NCBI RefSeq assembly: GCF_019649055.1
Contig: NW_026570224.1
Span: 2,976,001-3,040,000, forward strand
Source of the DNA: Paramacrobiotus metropolitanus
Lineage: Eukaryota > Tardigrada > Eutardigrada > Parachela > Macrobiotidae
Reading direction: 5' to 3'
DNA length: 64,000 bases
Part shown: piece after piece, positions 37,962 to 53,156 of the stretch
Position numbering within the stretch: position 1 is the stretch's first letter
How the letters are laid out: the number at the start of each line of letters is the position of its first letter
Made by a program: the position numbers and the translations under genes
Notes under the pieces: model-generated
The model's input: the letters and a program-made list of their open reading frames with translations, nothing else
Databases searched by the model: none
Told to the model about the DNA's origin: nothing

Positions 37962-38924
37962 TCCATGTGGTGAGAAACTACCGGTTTCTGCCAAAGGACA
38001 CGAATGCCAGACTGGTTTGATGACATTTTGCAAATCTCCAAAGAGATGGAGAGGCACGCTTTGTGATGGTATTACGCATTGTTGCAGTGATCTATTGCAG
38101 TAATTGCGGAGAAGTCTGTAGTAACGAAAGGAGCGGAATTGGGGTTAATTGGCGAGCTCGGAAACGAGCAAACTGGAAACAAGAATAAAAAAACTAGCTG
38201 GTCTGCAAGAACGAAAACGAAGCAGAGCCATCATAAAGTCGGGTACAGTATATTGTACTGCAGGTTAGCAGAATTAAGCCGTACTTTGAGAAGGTCGGTG
38301 TGCATAACTGCCATTCTGCCATAGCATCCTTGCCTCCAACAATTTTGCTTCGTGAATCACTATTTATACTAAAAATAAATACTGTATGCCTGACACGAAA
38401 AACGACTTTTAATAAATTTTATAAATAAATAAATGGCCGAGAAGATAGCTGTTGTGATCGTATATACTGCGGCTTTCACAAACGTTCTCTGTAATATTGT
38501 AAAATCCAAAAACTGTAAAGCATTTTTGATGTCAGTAAATAATGAAATAAAACGGTGTTATTCTTTATTGTAGCTAGTACATAGTAATTACGGTTTGAAC
38601 TATGTACATGTAAATACTCGTACTTCACAATTGACACTAATTAAGAAGCCATTATCCATGTTGAAAGGTAAAATACATGGACATATATGATCTATACTGC
38701 ACTGGTGATTTTGACCGGTGACAGTAGTAATACACTTGAGTACGCTGCTAAGGCTAATTTTAAATTTTAATGGTCATGCATTGGCGACCACATGTTTGCA
38801 GCCGAAAACCTTCTTCACGTGAAAAATATTTGGAGTTAATTCATTTGTGCATGTATTGATATCCAAATTTTTAGCAGAACAAAAGCAATCAATAACAATT
38901 TCGCGACTACAGAAAAATAATTAA
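37962..38924. other. Intergenic region
   Basis: About 960 bp between divergent genes. No coding frame with support. Confidence 0.4.
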
Positions 38925-40760
38925 ATGAGCAAAATTAATTTTTCATTTGCCAGAAAGCGTGATTGTAAAACTTCTAACAAGCGTCTGATTCTGACTGTTT
39001 TATGTTTTTGTTGCGTATATGGCACTTTCGTATTTATCCAACTGGTTTATAATAGCGTTACCACAAACGCTAATCTAGCGCTAAAATTGCACTACGTTTG
39101 GATAGAAAACCGCGTGAGCAAATTTCCCCGCGATCTCACCGCTTTGCAGTTTTTATCCATAATATCCGCTTTGACGCAGCTATCTCCAGTCAGCATCTAT
39201 CTGCATTCTAATACAAATTTTTCTGGACCATTGTGGGACAACGTTAAAACCCAAGTGCAAACAGTAGATATTCGCGTTCCGTACTTCTTGAACGGCAAGC
39301 CAATTCTGCATGTTCAACATCAAGCCGATTTTATTAAATTACAAGTGGCCTATGAAACGGGCGGGTTTTTTGCTGATTTCGATATATATTTCACCGGAAA
39401 TCGTGGTAAATTTATGCAGTTACTGCAGCAGTATGAATGCATATTTACCCCATTTAAAAGAGAAGGCCGGACGCTGCTAGCCATTGGAAATTTCGCTTGT
39501 AAACCAGGCAGCCGATTTATTCAACAAGTATTACTCGAGTATGAGGTGAATTTTCGTGGACATACGAAATGTTATTCAAACACCGATCCCGTGCCATATT
39601 TATACAATGGATGCTTATTTCCATACGTTATCTATTTGCAGAACAAAGCCTATCACAAGGCAATTCGGCTGGAAAGATCGTTGTTGCGGCTATTTAATAA
39701 AACCCGTCATTTTTTGCATGAAACTGGAAAGGTTAACTGGTCCGGTCAGTTGAATGTGCACAGTGGCTACGAGGGAAAAGACATGCAGATGCGCGATATC
39801 TGGCGATTGAATTCGTCGTTTGGAGAAGTTTTGCGTTGTACCTACACAAATTTCTTTCGAACTACTGCATCCCGTAGTTGCTCCAGTGATGCCAAGAATT
39901 CATATCGTCACTTGTGCTACTCTTTCGAGAATGTACAAAAGGATAATTTGCGTGATTTGTCTGTTGCTCAGTATTTGTCGGTCTTTTCGGCGGTACATAA
40001 TGCAAATGTAGACGCCATCGAGATCCAATTCGATGGCGGAACCGAGTTGTCCGGTCCGTATTGGACGAGTTTGAATCATCTTGCATCTCAAAGTGGTGTT
40101 GCAGTTTGTACACGGACGATATTCGCTGAGAAGGACAAGAGCCTATCTGACCATTGCATAACATCTAACCATTTTTTTCTCGGTAAAAATTTCGAGCAAA
40201 TAAGCAGCAAAAACAATTTTTCCAGCGGACTGGATTCTGAATTAGGTAAGCAGGCTGGATTTACGAATGCATAATAATGCTTATACAGTTCAAGTTTACT
40301 AGCTACGCATGCTCATTCAGTGCATAACGTGCGCTAACAGAGTTTTTAATCTATTAATTTGGTCTGTCAAAATATATGCATTGTTAAGAGAAATTTTTAA
40401 TTTAACAATTATTAACATGGTGTCGCTGTTTATCTATCAACGTTATAATGCGGGAATCGCAATAAGTTTAAATTTTTGAAATAGATACTTTGTATTCCAG
40501 AATGGATACCGCATCCCACCGACAACGGCAAGAAAACAGCGGCAAATGTTTCACAGATGGCAAATTATATGGGAAAAATAATGCTTGACACAAAGAAAGT
40601 CATAATTGATAAAAACATTTTTTCGCTAAACGAGAAACACATTACTCTTGACTGGATCCGGAAAAGCAAAAGTTCGTTGGGTCAACTGTTACGGCTGATT
40701 TACTTTAACGAATCAACTTCCATCAAAGACAATCTCTTGCACAAATATGCTTGCCCATAG
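38925..40760 (+). CDS. DXD-motif glycosyltransferase with a degenerate second half
   Basis: Two exons, 38925-40245 and 40501-40760, giving 526 residues. A type II signal anchor (LILTVLCFCCVYGTFVFIQL) precedes a Gly_transf_sug-type domain: a conserved His/Asp pair in HQADFIKLQVAYETGGFF, then the donor/metal site ADFDIYF (residues 151-153), as in Golgi sugar transferases of the alpha-1,4-GalT/GlcNAcT and Och1 type. The substrate cannot be assigned. Residues about 67-104 (DLTALQFLSIISAL, then NTNFSGPLWDNV) resemble residues about 342-380 (DLSVAQYLSVFSAV, then GTELSGPYWTSL), which suggests an internal duplication whose second copy lacks the DXD. The last exon, after a phase-1 intron, ends LHKYACP. 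Confidence 0.75.
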
Positions 40761-41042
40761 AGAACTTCAGATTTTGCGTTGAATTTTTTTCTTTTGCTAT
40801 GGGCGTTTTACTCTACAAAAAAATGTAATAACTGATTCTTCAGTACTGGCCATGGCTTATTAAATTATAAAGGAAACTTTTAACATTAGAAACTTCTCTT
40901 GTTAAAATGTGCAAACGTATTCAACAACTGCTGTGATATTCTATTATTAACGCAAACCTATTCGATGTCCCAGAAACCTCTGCTTTCGCACGTGTTAAAC
41001 ATAAGTACTGGTTTTGTAATCAAGTACACTCCGCTATACTGG

Positions 41043-41622
41043 ATGAATTTCGTATTATATCAGCGTTTCAGAACGGCGACAAAGAATCTTGCCAGACATT
41101 TATTTATCGTGACTGGTTTTATCTTCATAATGTGGCTGTTATCGGACAGTAGTTCATATAGTGCGTCCCCTCTGACGGAGCTTCAAGAGATCGAAAAGGT
41201 CAGTGCGGCTGACCCGCACCGCTTTTTGTTCATGGAATGGCAGCGCTCCTTTAAAAACAACGGCCTCGGCAATCACCTGTTCTGGCTCGCATCGCAAATT
41301 GGAATTACTAGTTATAATCATTTTACTCCTGTTGTGCCATCATATTCACCTTTGGTCATTAAAGGCTGAACCGAGGCATGCATCTGTAAATTCCAACAAC
41401 CTTACATTAACTTTATTGTCCGATGTTTTCGCGGCAAATACTTGCAATGATTTTAAACACGGCGAAAATGTCTTTTGTAACCACAACTGGATATTCCGCA
41501 TTAGGAAAGAGGGACAAACATCCATAATATCACAGGCGAACTGCAAGAACTGTTTTGCGAAGTCGATAAAATCCGACGATATATTCAATCTCAATCCATC
41601 TAAAGGAAGAAAATACTGCTGA
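41043..41622 (+). pseudogene. Fucosyltransferase-like (GT11) fragment with a frameshift
   Basis: The frame starting at 41043 (open upstream to 40899) encodes a signal anchor (LFIVTGFIFIMWLL) and a segment FKNNGLGNHLFWLASQIGIT, the family's GLGNQLF-like nucleotide-sugar motif. It stops at 41367-41369. From there another frame continues as AEPRHASVNSNNLTLTLLSD and on to KSDDIFNLNPSKGRKYC, ending at 41622. Dropping one G near 41363-41366 joins the two. Even then the C-terminal half, including the family's HxRRGD-type motif, is missing, and a polyadenylation-like AATAAA follows at about 41670. This is a truncated gene or relic, or a partly sequenced gene with a base error. Confidence 0.5.
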
Positions 41623-41887
41623 AATCATGAAAAAGTGTGAGCCGATTATGAAATATAGAACTAGACACTAATAAATAAATCCCACTTTATTTAAAAAATA
41701 ATTTATTATCTCCGCAAGCCGAACAAAGAACTAAATATTGCTTAGATTGCTTAGTAAAATAACAAACTTGTTGGTACTCGTAAGACACGAGCGATCAGGC
41801 CATGCAGGTTGCACCGAGGAGAAGAAGGAGACAGTTAGTAAATATCTGTAGCGGGTTCTCAAGTTCTCATGCCGAGCAAGTGCGCAG

Positions 41888-44728
41888 TTAAAACGTAACA
41901 CCACAATCAGATTTCACCCCACGTTCAGATTTACCATCCACCAGCAGTACAGAACTGGTTAGAAAATCCCTTTGACTACTGCTCCCTCTTCTGCCGCGGT
42001 GCCCCGTCAAAAAGGCAGTATTACGGAACAGCGCACCGACATAAGCCACAGCTAATCCCAGGCCCGATGATGCGAATCGGTCGAGGTAGTCTTTCAGTGC
42101 TTCTTTGCTGTCGAAAACTGTCGGCTGCATTTTAGCACCCTGAAATTTCAGTATCACATGTAGGAAACCACCGTTAATAAGAGTAATTTTTAGGCCTCCA
42201 GTAACTTAACATACGTAAATAGCAGATATTTCAAAACTGCTTATGTGCTTATGCATTCTACAACCCATTGCCGAATTTCTTAAATTTGAAATAATGCCAC
42301 TAAAGCAATGTTTTCACCTGCAGGGCAGTTGTCTGTAATTCAGCAAAGCGGTCCACTTGAAAGGCAATAAGCCGCACACAGTTGTCCTCCATGCACGAGT
42401 CCAGTAACGCCGTGATATCCATTCCAACCAAAGTAGCCTATACAAACGATAAGGCTCACATCAGACAAAAGCGGGATCGGGTGTGTCGCATACTTTCAAA
42501 TAACTGCTACAGCGAATTCTTTAACTATAATTTTCACTGGCTGAAACACATGATACATACCTGGTTGGAAGACTCCCGGATAATTTTTATGCATTCAGCA
42601 GCGACAGAAAGATTTGGGCTGTCAGTGAATAACAGATCTTCGTGCTGAGAAAGGAATGTAGTAAGATGGAACCGCACCCATCCAGTTAGAGCTGTACAAA
42701 ATCAATTTGGATTCAATTAAATGCTGCACACTAATTTGTAAATACAATCAAACTGCGAGACACTATTAATTTATGTCTGCATTTCAAATTTCTTGCACTG
42801 TGTGCTTACTTTAGCCAAGATGACCACGATGTGTTAAACCAAAACTTATTATTTGTCAGGGATGTTATAACGATGCGCAACCAAGATTTAAAGTGTCAAA
42901 TAAGCTGAATTAATTTTCACCTTTTACCTGATTTGCACTTCGGGCTCTGGAAGCCAAATTCTTCGTAGTCCAATACGGTTTTGGAAAGGTGCTTAAAAAA
43001 GGCCTCACTGCGTTTCTTCATATATACAGGTATACTTCCTTCCATTTTTATTCCCGAAACGGTCAGCTTCAACATTCTGGTATGGTTATCCAGAAAAGTA
43101 ATGCCAGCCTGTAACCGCAAATCAAAGTTAAAAAAAATTACTCGCAATTTTCGAAATCTTTGGATTTTTACTTCGTAGCTACGGTTGAGCAATTTCAGGT
43201 GCTCAGCAAACTGCTGGCACAGTTTGGTATCCACTCCGAATGGACACTCCATAGCACTTTTGAGTCCTTGCAACAGCCGCTCAATTAAGCCTTCCTCCAC
43301 TTCCAAAACCATCCCTACGAGAAAAAAGCATAGTTTTTTTAAGAATCGCAAAACCATAATAACCTCACGAAAGTGCATTACTCAACGTTTCAGCAAACTG
43401 TTCAACAAAGCAATCCAATTTTGTGAAAGGCGTGAATTTATCCGATGTACACAAATTTTGTATCCAATTTACGAACTCAATCACAAAAAAATTACGAACA
43501 ATTATGTTATTAGCGTACACAATTTAGAGGCGTTTAACAACTAAAATTTAGGGAGTTTCTGTAGGAAGTGTTGTAAAAAACCGCTTGAAATAATCATTGT
43601 AAAACGTTTATTTGAAGTTCGAACATACTATAGAAAGGTTCAGCCTGTGCAATAACTGTCTGGTCGTTCAGCGCCTGGTAAAACTCTCTGGCTTGGCCTA
43701 ACAGACGAACAGCCGCAACAAAATTACGCATCTCATAATGATCCTCCATGTCCGTAGCCGCATCTTTGAACCACAATGGCAACTGAGAGTCTTCGTGCGT
43801 TTCCGTTTCTTCGTCTGTCCGGAAACGTTTAACGATCCCATCCAGCGAGCTAGTCTGAATAATAGCGGCTCGTCGATTGCCAGCGCCTGAAAAAAATCAC
43901 CGTAAAATCTGGAAGAGGCTACAACCATGCACGAGCGAAATTTTTTAATTAACCAAATAAAAGGAAAAATACCTCTATAAAAATCAGACAACTGCGCCTA
44001 CGACGAACGGAAAAATATCCATCGATATGATGGTAAAAATCTGCGATCATCATCACAATCACATCACACCAACCTCGACGCGCAACTAGTGCTTCTTCCG
44101 AAGTTTCCACCGCATTGTCTAGAGCGGTTTTTTCATCAACCAGCGTTGCCTTCAAGTCCGCAAGATTTTTTTCCAACTCTATAAACATTCTGCTTATAAA
44201 GTGTTTGCAGATGCCTGGGAATAATAAAGACCGTACGCTGCATTTCCTTGGACGCGTTGATGATGACATTGTGGTATTTGAAGGCATTCTTTCGCAACTC
44301 CAAAACGGCATTTTCCTTGTGTTCAGCAAATCGTCTACGCGTGGCTTCAATCTGCGCTACACCGTTTCCCCGCGAAATTAGGTTCGTAATTTCTGTGGAA
44401 CAGGGATATGCTTAAACTTTAAAGGAACCATGATCATGTCTTCAAAAAAATGCGTTTACCAGAGTTCGGATCGAAATCCCGATTGTATAGGCGCTCACGA
44501 ATGTCCGTTCTTTGTGATCGTTCCATTCCCAAGGTCTTCAGTGGAAGCAAGAAATCAAATTCATTTAGCTGTCCGTTTTGTTCCTATGAACCGAAGGCTG
44601 GTCAAAAAATAAATAAATTCTAAAACATCTAAAAATTCAAATGTTCGAATGTAGAGCAAAACTGCAAATTAAGTTTTGCGGCGCATGTTTACCTGCTGGG
44701 GCGGCTGTTCCTCGGGGCGGTTGTCCAT
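41888..44728 (-). CDS. EXOC8: Exocyst complex component 8 (Exo84)
   Basis: Subunit of the exocyst, which tethers secretory vesicles to the plasma membrane. Nine exons: 44728-44693, 44583-44460, 44392-44237, 44178-44074, 43886-43629, 43314-42928, 42691-42561, 42437-42318 and 42139-41888, giving 522 residues (human 725). Alignable landmarks in order: RERLYNRDFDPNS; the N-terminal coiled coil IEATRRRFAEHKENAVLELR; NASKEMQQLEKNLADLKATL; ATDMEDHYEMRNFVAAVRLL; GITFLDNHTRMLKL; SGIKMEGSIPVYMKK; NLSVAAECIKIIRESSNQ; GMDITALLDSCMEDN. The pleckstrin-homology region of the human protein is not evident, and the C-terminus is shorter. Assignment rests on collinear weak similarity and consistent splice phases. 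Confidence 0.82.
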
Positions 44729-46347
44729 AGTTTTTTTTTTATTTACGACAGATAGCTCGAAGATGGCAGCTACCTAACTTAACTTTTAAAAAAAAATATT
44801 CCCATAAGAAAAAATAAAAAAATTTAAAAAAATTTTTCCCATTTGCTGTTAGCACCTTAACCTTTAAAGCGCTTTAATTTAAGACTGTAATCACTGGGAT
44901 GCAAATCAAAAAGAACATAGTTATGACTTCAGCATCTGCATGTGAACACTGCACCAGGGAGTCCACAAGCCAGAGAAAACTTCCGGCGGTGTTGAATGTT
45001 GATCCATAAATCCGTCATGGACGGGCTATAAAAGAATTCCATAATCAGGCGATTTCAGAATTAATGCGCGATATACCCTTCTCTACCTGGTAGGCATTAG
45101 CAGGTTAGCACCGCCACCGTGATGATGTACGCGTAACGCGGTACCTTTTATTGTAAAAGGCTGGCAATAATTTATTACTGATTGAGAGACACGCTCTTCG
45201 GTTTTGAATTTCATGGATGATGGATGACAATTTTTTTGTTTTGTACAGTCCGCTGACTGTATCCGTATTTCCAGTTCGGACAATAGGTTGTAAATATTTG
45301 ATTTCTGGAAGCCGGCGCGGAAGTGGAGGCTTCGGTACCGGTACTCATAACGGCGTAGCTACGACTACGAGTACTTCTATACCAGTATAATTATAGGTAT
45401 TGTAGCATATGGTTTGCATTTCGCTTGGTGTGATTATGTGGAATACTCAATATTTTATTGGAGATACAGCGCAGCAATAACTAATTCCTGCAATACAATA
45501 ACAAGGCCGCACCATGGCTTCTGAGTGTTTTAAGCTTAAAATATCATACTGGCAATATTAATAGAGGTTAAAAAATGCGCTATTTCTAAAGTGTTTTAGA
45601 TGGCGCTCAACCCGTAGAACTGTATTTAGGTATTCCATCACTAGTTAACATCGAAGGTGTATTACTGTTCGCAAACTATTTTGGCTGTGATTAACATTCC
45701 TACTTTTACTAATGCCTTTATTATAAGAGTTTATAAATATATATAAGTACAAAAACGCACTGATCTTGCTCCTGTTTCCCGGTTTTTGTTAATTAAGATC
45801 TTACAATCGATAATATTAATTCTGGATCAGCACATTGTATTTGAAATTTAGGCTTGAAACGACTGTAAGTTTGTATTTCGTCGGCACAAACCAATTCAAT
45901 TTATATTTTTATTTTCTTACGTACGTAGTCATAAAAAAGTGTACTACTTTATAGTACTTTATGTGCTTTATTAGAAGGTGCACGTAATGCGTCAATTAAC
46001 GTCTTCGCGAGTATTGTGTCACATGTTTGGGAATAAGTGCTGTAATCTCAATCCGGATTCCGATGGCTTCAAAATGCTTTCATGCTCTACTTACTGTCAG
46101 AAATTTCCAAAGATGCTAATTATCTAATCAAGTATACCAATTGTTTAATAATTAGAACACCGCTGGAGCTATCAAGCATAACATGTTTTGCTATTGTTAA
46201 TTGACTGTTTTTTGCTTTGTGCATCAGCATTTTGAAAGCCTTGCATGTGATAAACCGCACCGCAACCTACCACGTCCGGCAACAGTCGAGTCATGTTGAG
46301 GCGCAATCTGACAGTAAATATGAACAGAAAGGCCCTGCCGCTTCGGA
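44729..46347. other. Intergenic region, no supported gene
   Basis: About 1.6 kb, very A/T-rich near 44760-44850. The minus-strand frame at 45083-45283 has no support. Confidence 0.4.
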
Positions 46348-47205
46348 ATGAATACAGGATACCTAACTGGATTACGCATCTGTTCCTTATTAATTCTCTT
46401 CGATGGAATAGCATCAGTCATCGCTGCTCCTGTCACGTTAACTAGACAGACCAGCGCCGGCAATGACCTTTCCGTCTTACAGCAGCAAATTATGCTGTAC
46501 CGCATCAAGCATAAACTGCCAAAAATCATGGATTATATCAGCAAACATCCGCATGCGGTGGACTGGAATTTGTTTGCCACTGACAAAACTAACCGCACTT
46601 CGCGATTCGTGGATCCGGTATTGTTAGCGTTGCTGCTAGCGGACGATGATGATCTCCCGAGCTATCCACGTCCGGTTATCGCCCAGTCCAACGGCGGATT
46701 GTCCGAAGAGGGTCTGTTGAACTTGGCGTTTATTGAGATGGTGACCATACTTGGACTGGCCATAATATCCCGATCGCCGACACAATTAGCGCCAGTAATC
46801 CTACCGGCTGCGATCCACACTCACAGTGATACTGCTCAGCGCCCCATGCCGGAAAAAGACGAAGATAAGTTCCGCTCGCCCACGGACGTTACACTGGGCG
46901 GATTTCATCCTTTAGAAGGCCAGATCATCTTGCCAAACAAAACAAAAGTGACAACACCATGCCACTCCGGATGTGACCGTGACTGGGATTCACAATCTGT
47001 CCCGGATGTGCTGCATGTAGCAGTTAATTTCGACGGTGACCAGTTGAATAATGTCAGAATAATAAATGAGGGTATCATTGATAGAACCCTCGTTAACGTG
47101 GTCCAACAGACAGAGTACCAGTCCAAGATGAAACCCAGACGCCTGTCTTCCGGCGGTCGCCGGAGCAATTTTCGTAATGCTTTTGATCTCGATGATCAGC
47201 CTTAA
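46348..47205 (+). CDS. Secreted protein, member C of the new family, with a C-terminal extension
   Basis: Single exon, 285 residues. A signal peptide (ICSLLILFDGIASVIAA) precedes a basic helical region (LYRIKHKLPKIMDYISKH), the glycosylation site NRTS, then DPVLLALLLADDDDLPSYPRP, a short linker, and ILGLAIISRSPTQ. Unlike members A and B the protein does not end there: about 130 further residues follow, with CHSGC and a conserved-looking stretch LHVAVNFDGDQLNNVRI, ending in a basic tail. The core (LLALLL, acidic block, PRP, LGLAIISR, PTQ) is the clearest bridge between A (Asp cluster) and B (PRP, ALISR). Function unknown. Confidence 0.75.
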   Translation: MNTGYLTGLRICSLLILFDGIASVIAAPVTLTRQTSAGNDLSVLQQQIMLYRIKHKLPKIMDYISKHPHAVDWNLFATDKTNRTSRFVDPVLLALLLADDDDLPSYPRPVIAQSNGGLSEEGLLNLAFIEMVTILGLAIISRSPTQLAPVILPAAIHTHSDTAQRPMPEKDEDKFRSPTDVTLGGFHPLEGQIILPNKTKVTTPCHSGCDRDWDSQSVPDVLHVAVNFDGDQLNNVRIINEGIIDRTLVNVVQQTEYQSKMKPRRLSSGGRRSNFRNAFDLDDQP

Positions 47206-47881
47206 TTGTCTTTTAACTTTAAAAAAACTCATTCGTTTAGCTCTCTGGTTGTTTTTTAACTATGGGGTTATATTAATCGACCACGATCCATGAATATTTT
47301 TCTAAAAGTAAACAGATACGTCTGTGTGCAGCCTGGGTTATTAACTTGCAATAAATTATCAAAAAAAATTGGGAATATACAGAGTACTACAAAATAATTT
47401 GTACGTCCTGATCCGAATGGTAAAAACTTTAAGTCCATCATACAACTTATAATGATGTCGCACTCGGACCCTCAGCAGTTTATGTTCTGTTATCGACAGT
47501 CGGCAGTATACGACTTTCCAGAAAAACCACTTCAACCAAATTTACGAAGTACTCCACAGATTAGAAGCTGAAAAAACACTCATGTCAAACTGAATTCCGA
47601 CCAAACACGACGGACTTAAGCAGGGTAGCGCATCAAGAGAGGCAACAAATCCAGACGTATAAATTATCATAAAAATCCGAAAGAGAAAGAAACACAATGT
47701 GTCCACAGTGAACGCCGGATAAGCAATATTAGGATTTTTCGATGAACTATTAGCCCGCAATTGCACTGAGAAAGAAAAAACTGACTTCATTCTCGTTTGA
47801 TCTTCCTGCACCATGTGTTTCTTCCACAAAATTACCGAGGATAAAAAACAAAATCCGCGACGGTTCGCCTTTCTTGCAAGA
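47206..47881. other. Intergenic region, convergent 3' ends
   Basis: About 680 bp. A minus-strand frame at 47542-47937 overlaps the last CK2 exon in another frame and is not supported. Confidence 0.4.
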
Positions 47882-50983
<3,102 letters not shown>

Positions 50984-53156
50984 TTCTTCTCAGCCCCGAA
51001 CGCAGCCACGTCTCCGCTCGCTGCTGATAGGGGACAATATAAAATGACCAAACAGTTGTCCGGGAAAAAGCAACTCTGGCATGTATCTGTAACGCAATAA
51101 TTTCCAGTTGCTTTATGACAAAATCTCAGCTATCCAGTCGAGTGCGAGTATTGCAAAAGAGCCACATCCAATTCTTTGTTTCTACTCCAAAAGCCACTGG
51201 CCAGAATCGGTTTAAAATAGTTATCGAATTGCACTCTTTCTGAATGCTATAAAAATTAATTGTTGCCCAGAAACTATGACAGAAATAAGACAGGAAATCA
51301 TAAATAAAACTGCATCCATGAAATCGGACCACTTCCACTTTCTCGCTACCTAAAAGGCTCAAAACAATGTGTCTCAGAGCGAGAACCTGTATCTTTACGC
51401 TAAACGGCAACCGGTCTACGGAAATTTTCGCGGTACCGCTACAATAAAAACTGCACGTTCTGATTTCCCAAGTGGCAGCAAGTCGTACGCCATCTATTTT
51501 GAAAATTTCCAGCTTCTATGATAAATCAGATATTTCAGTATACTCAAAAAAAAACAGCGAAACATGGAACCAACTGTACTTTTTTATTGCAACAATTTGA
51601 TATTAACTAACGAAGAAGATTATCCGCTTACCACGCTCTACCAGTATCGTACTACAGCGGCAGAAATGGCTGCAACAGGCGGCCCAACTCTCATGCGTGG
51701 CGAATGAGCTCCTTCAGCGGGATCACAGATTATTCTGCGAGAACTCTGTCTTTGCATCAGAGCTCCAAATCTGCATTAAACTGCCAAAAGCTAAACGACT
51801 TAACAAATTTTAGCATCCAGTACATATAAAGCGGTATTAGAAGTAAAAGTTACGAAATTCAAACACCTTTTTTGAATTCCAAAGCTGCAAAGCAGGCTTG
51901 AATTCCCTTCCTACGTTTTATTGAACGACATCACGTCCGCTCCCGCGATGCGATGCGTGATCGGCTACGTCGACGTAAATACTACGGTCTATGGTAAAAG
52001 CGGTCAGCACACGTCGAGCCTCGAGGCTTTATCCGAAACGGGAACGTCGGGAAGCATTGAGCAATTCGATGCCGACTTTTGCATACGTACTAGATTAATT
52101 TGTTTTCAAATTTCTTGCTGATTAATAATTATTAAGGACGGCATTTTCAGCTAAACTGTGTTTAATGATTACGAATCAAAGGTATCTACTAGTAATTATA
52201 TCATATTTCATTTGTTTTGCAGCTTGCAGTTCACGTTGCAGGATCGCTGACTACCGCGAGAGCTGCTTTCAATTTATGCTGTTTTTTTAACGTTTAAATT
52301 TGTATCATTTTAAGTAGTATTACGCGAATGCACTTTTTGTAACAATGATGGCCTTTGCCCAATAAAACACTTTATTTATGCATAATCAGCATGGTACATA
52401 CACAGACGCGACGTTTTCCATCTTCCATTTTTCCGGGTTTCTGGTTGTGAGCATCTTATCCAATCCCCTTACACTCGAAAGCAAGGCACGGAAGGTAGTT
52501 TTTTCGGTTATGTTATTCAACTTATGTACAATTATTTACAAAGCAAGTTCATGTCGACTGAGAGTCGATAAATCGAAAATGACTGGAGAACGAATCTTAA
52601 AAAAGAAGTGCGGCGATGCCGGTTCGAGGTCAGCAACACAGCAAAAACTGACCTACTGTAGGTACGTATACGTATACAAATTAATTTTATTCGTATAATA
52701 CAAGCATTCTGTGCGCTTCTCGTTGAAATGGCTGTGCTCCGAAGAGAATGTTTTCAAGTTCGAATGCTTTTAAGATGTTCTTGCATAGGTATCTAAGGTA
52801 TGATCCAGTATCTGATCGACCACGTATATGTTAGACTTGAATTTCAAAACGCAGTTATTGTGCACTACAGAGGCTTTTCAGAAAAAAATTGAATTATTCA
52901 TTGCAAGTTGCTCGTGTGGTAATATTGTTGCAGAATTGATACTAACTGCTAAGTCTTACATGTTAAGGTCAATCCCAATGGGACTTCTCTGATCGAAAAA
53001 GGTAACAACAAAATAATTATCAACACAAACCGCAATTGACGTATTTACAAATCGTCCACCCATACTAACAAATCTCTCGCTCTCCTTATACGGCAAAGTA
53101 TTTAGTATGTACTGGTTCTAAAACCAGTGAAAAACTTCCTTAATTAATTTCTTGTC
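50984..53156. other. Intergenic region, no supported gene
   Basis: About 2.2 kb. A CpG-rich patch at 51940-52080 stands out and contains a 66-codon plus-strand frame (51921-52121) without recognisable features. Frames at 51126-51410 (minus) and 52378-52698 (plus) are likewise unsupported. Confidence 0.4.

Noticed and set aside
37880-38041. N-terminal extension of secreted family member B
   Set aside because: A TATA box lies within it and the signal peptide begins at the later Met (37879).
43109-43141. A 33-bp GT-AG interval inside an EXOC8 exon that could be a tiny intron
   Set aside because: It is in frame without stops, and keeping it gives better alignment (LQAGITFLDN) with the Exo84 helical domain.
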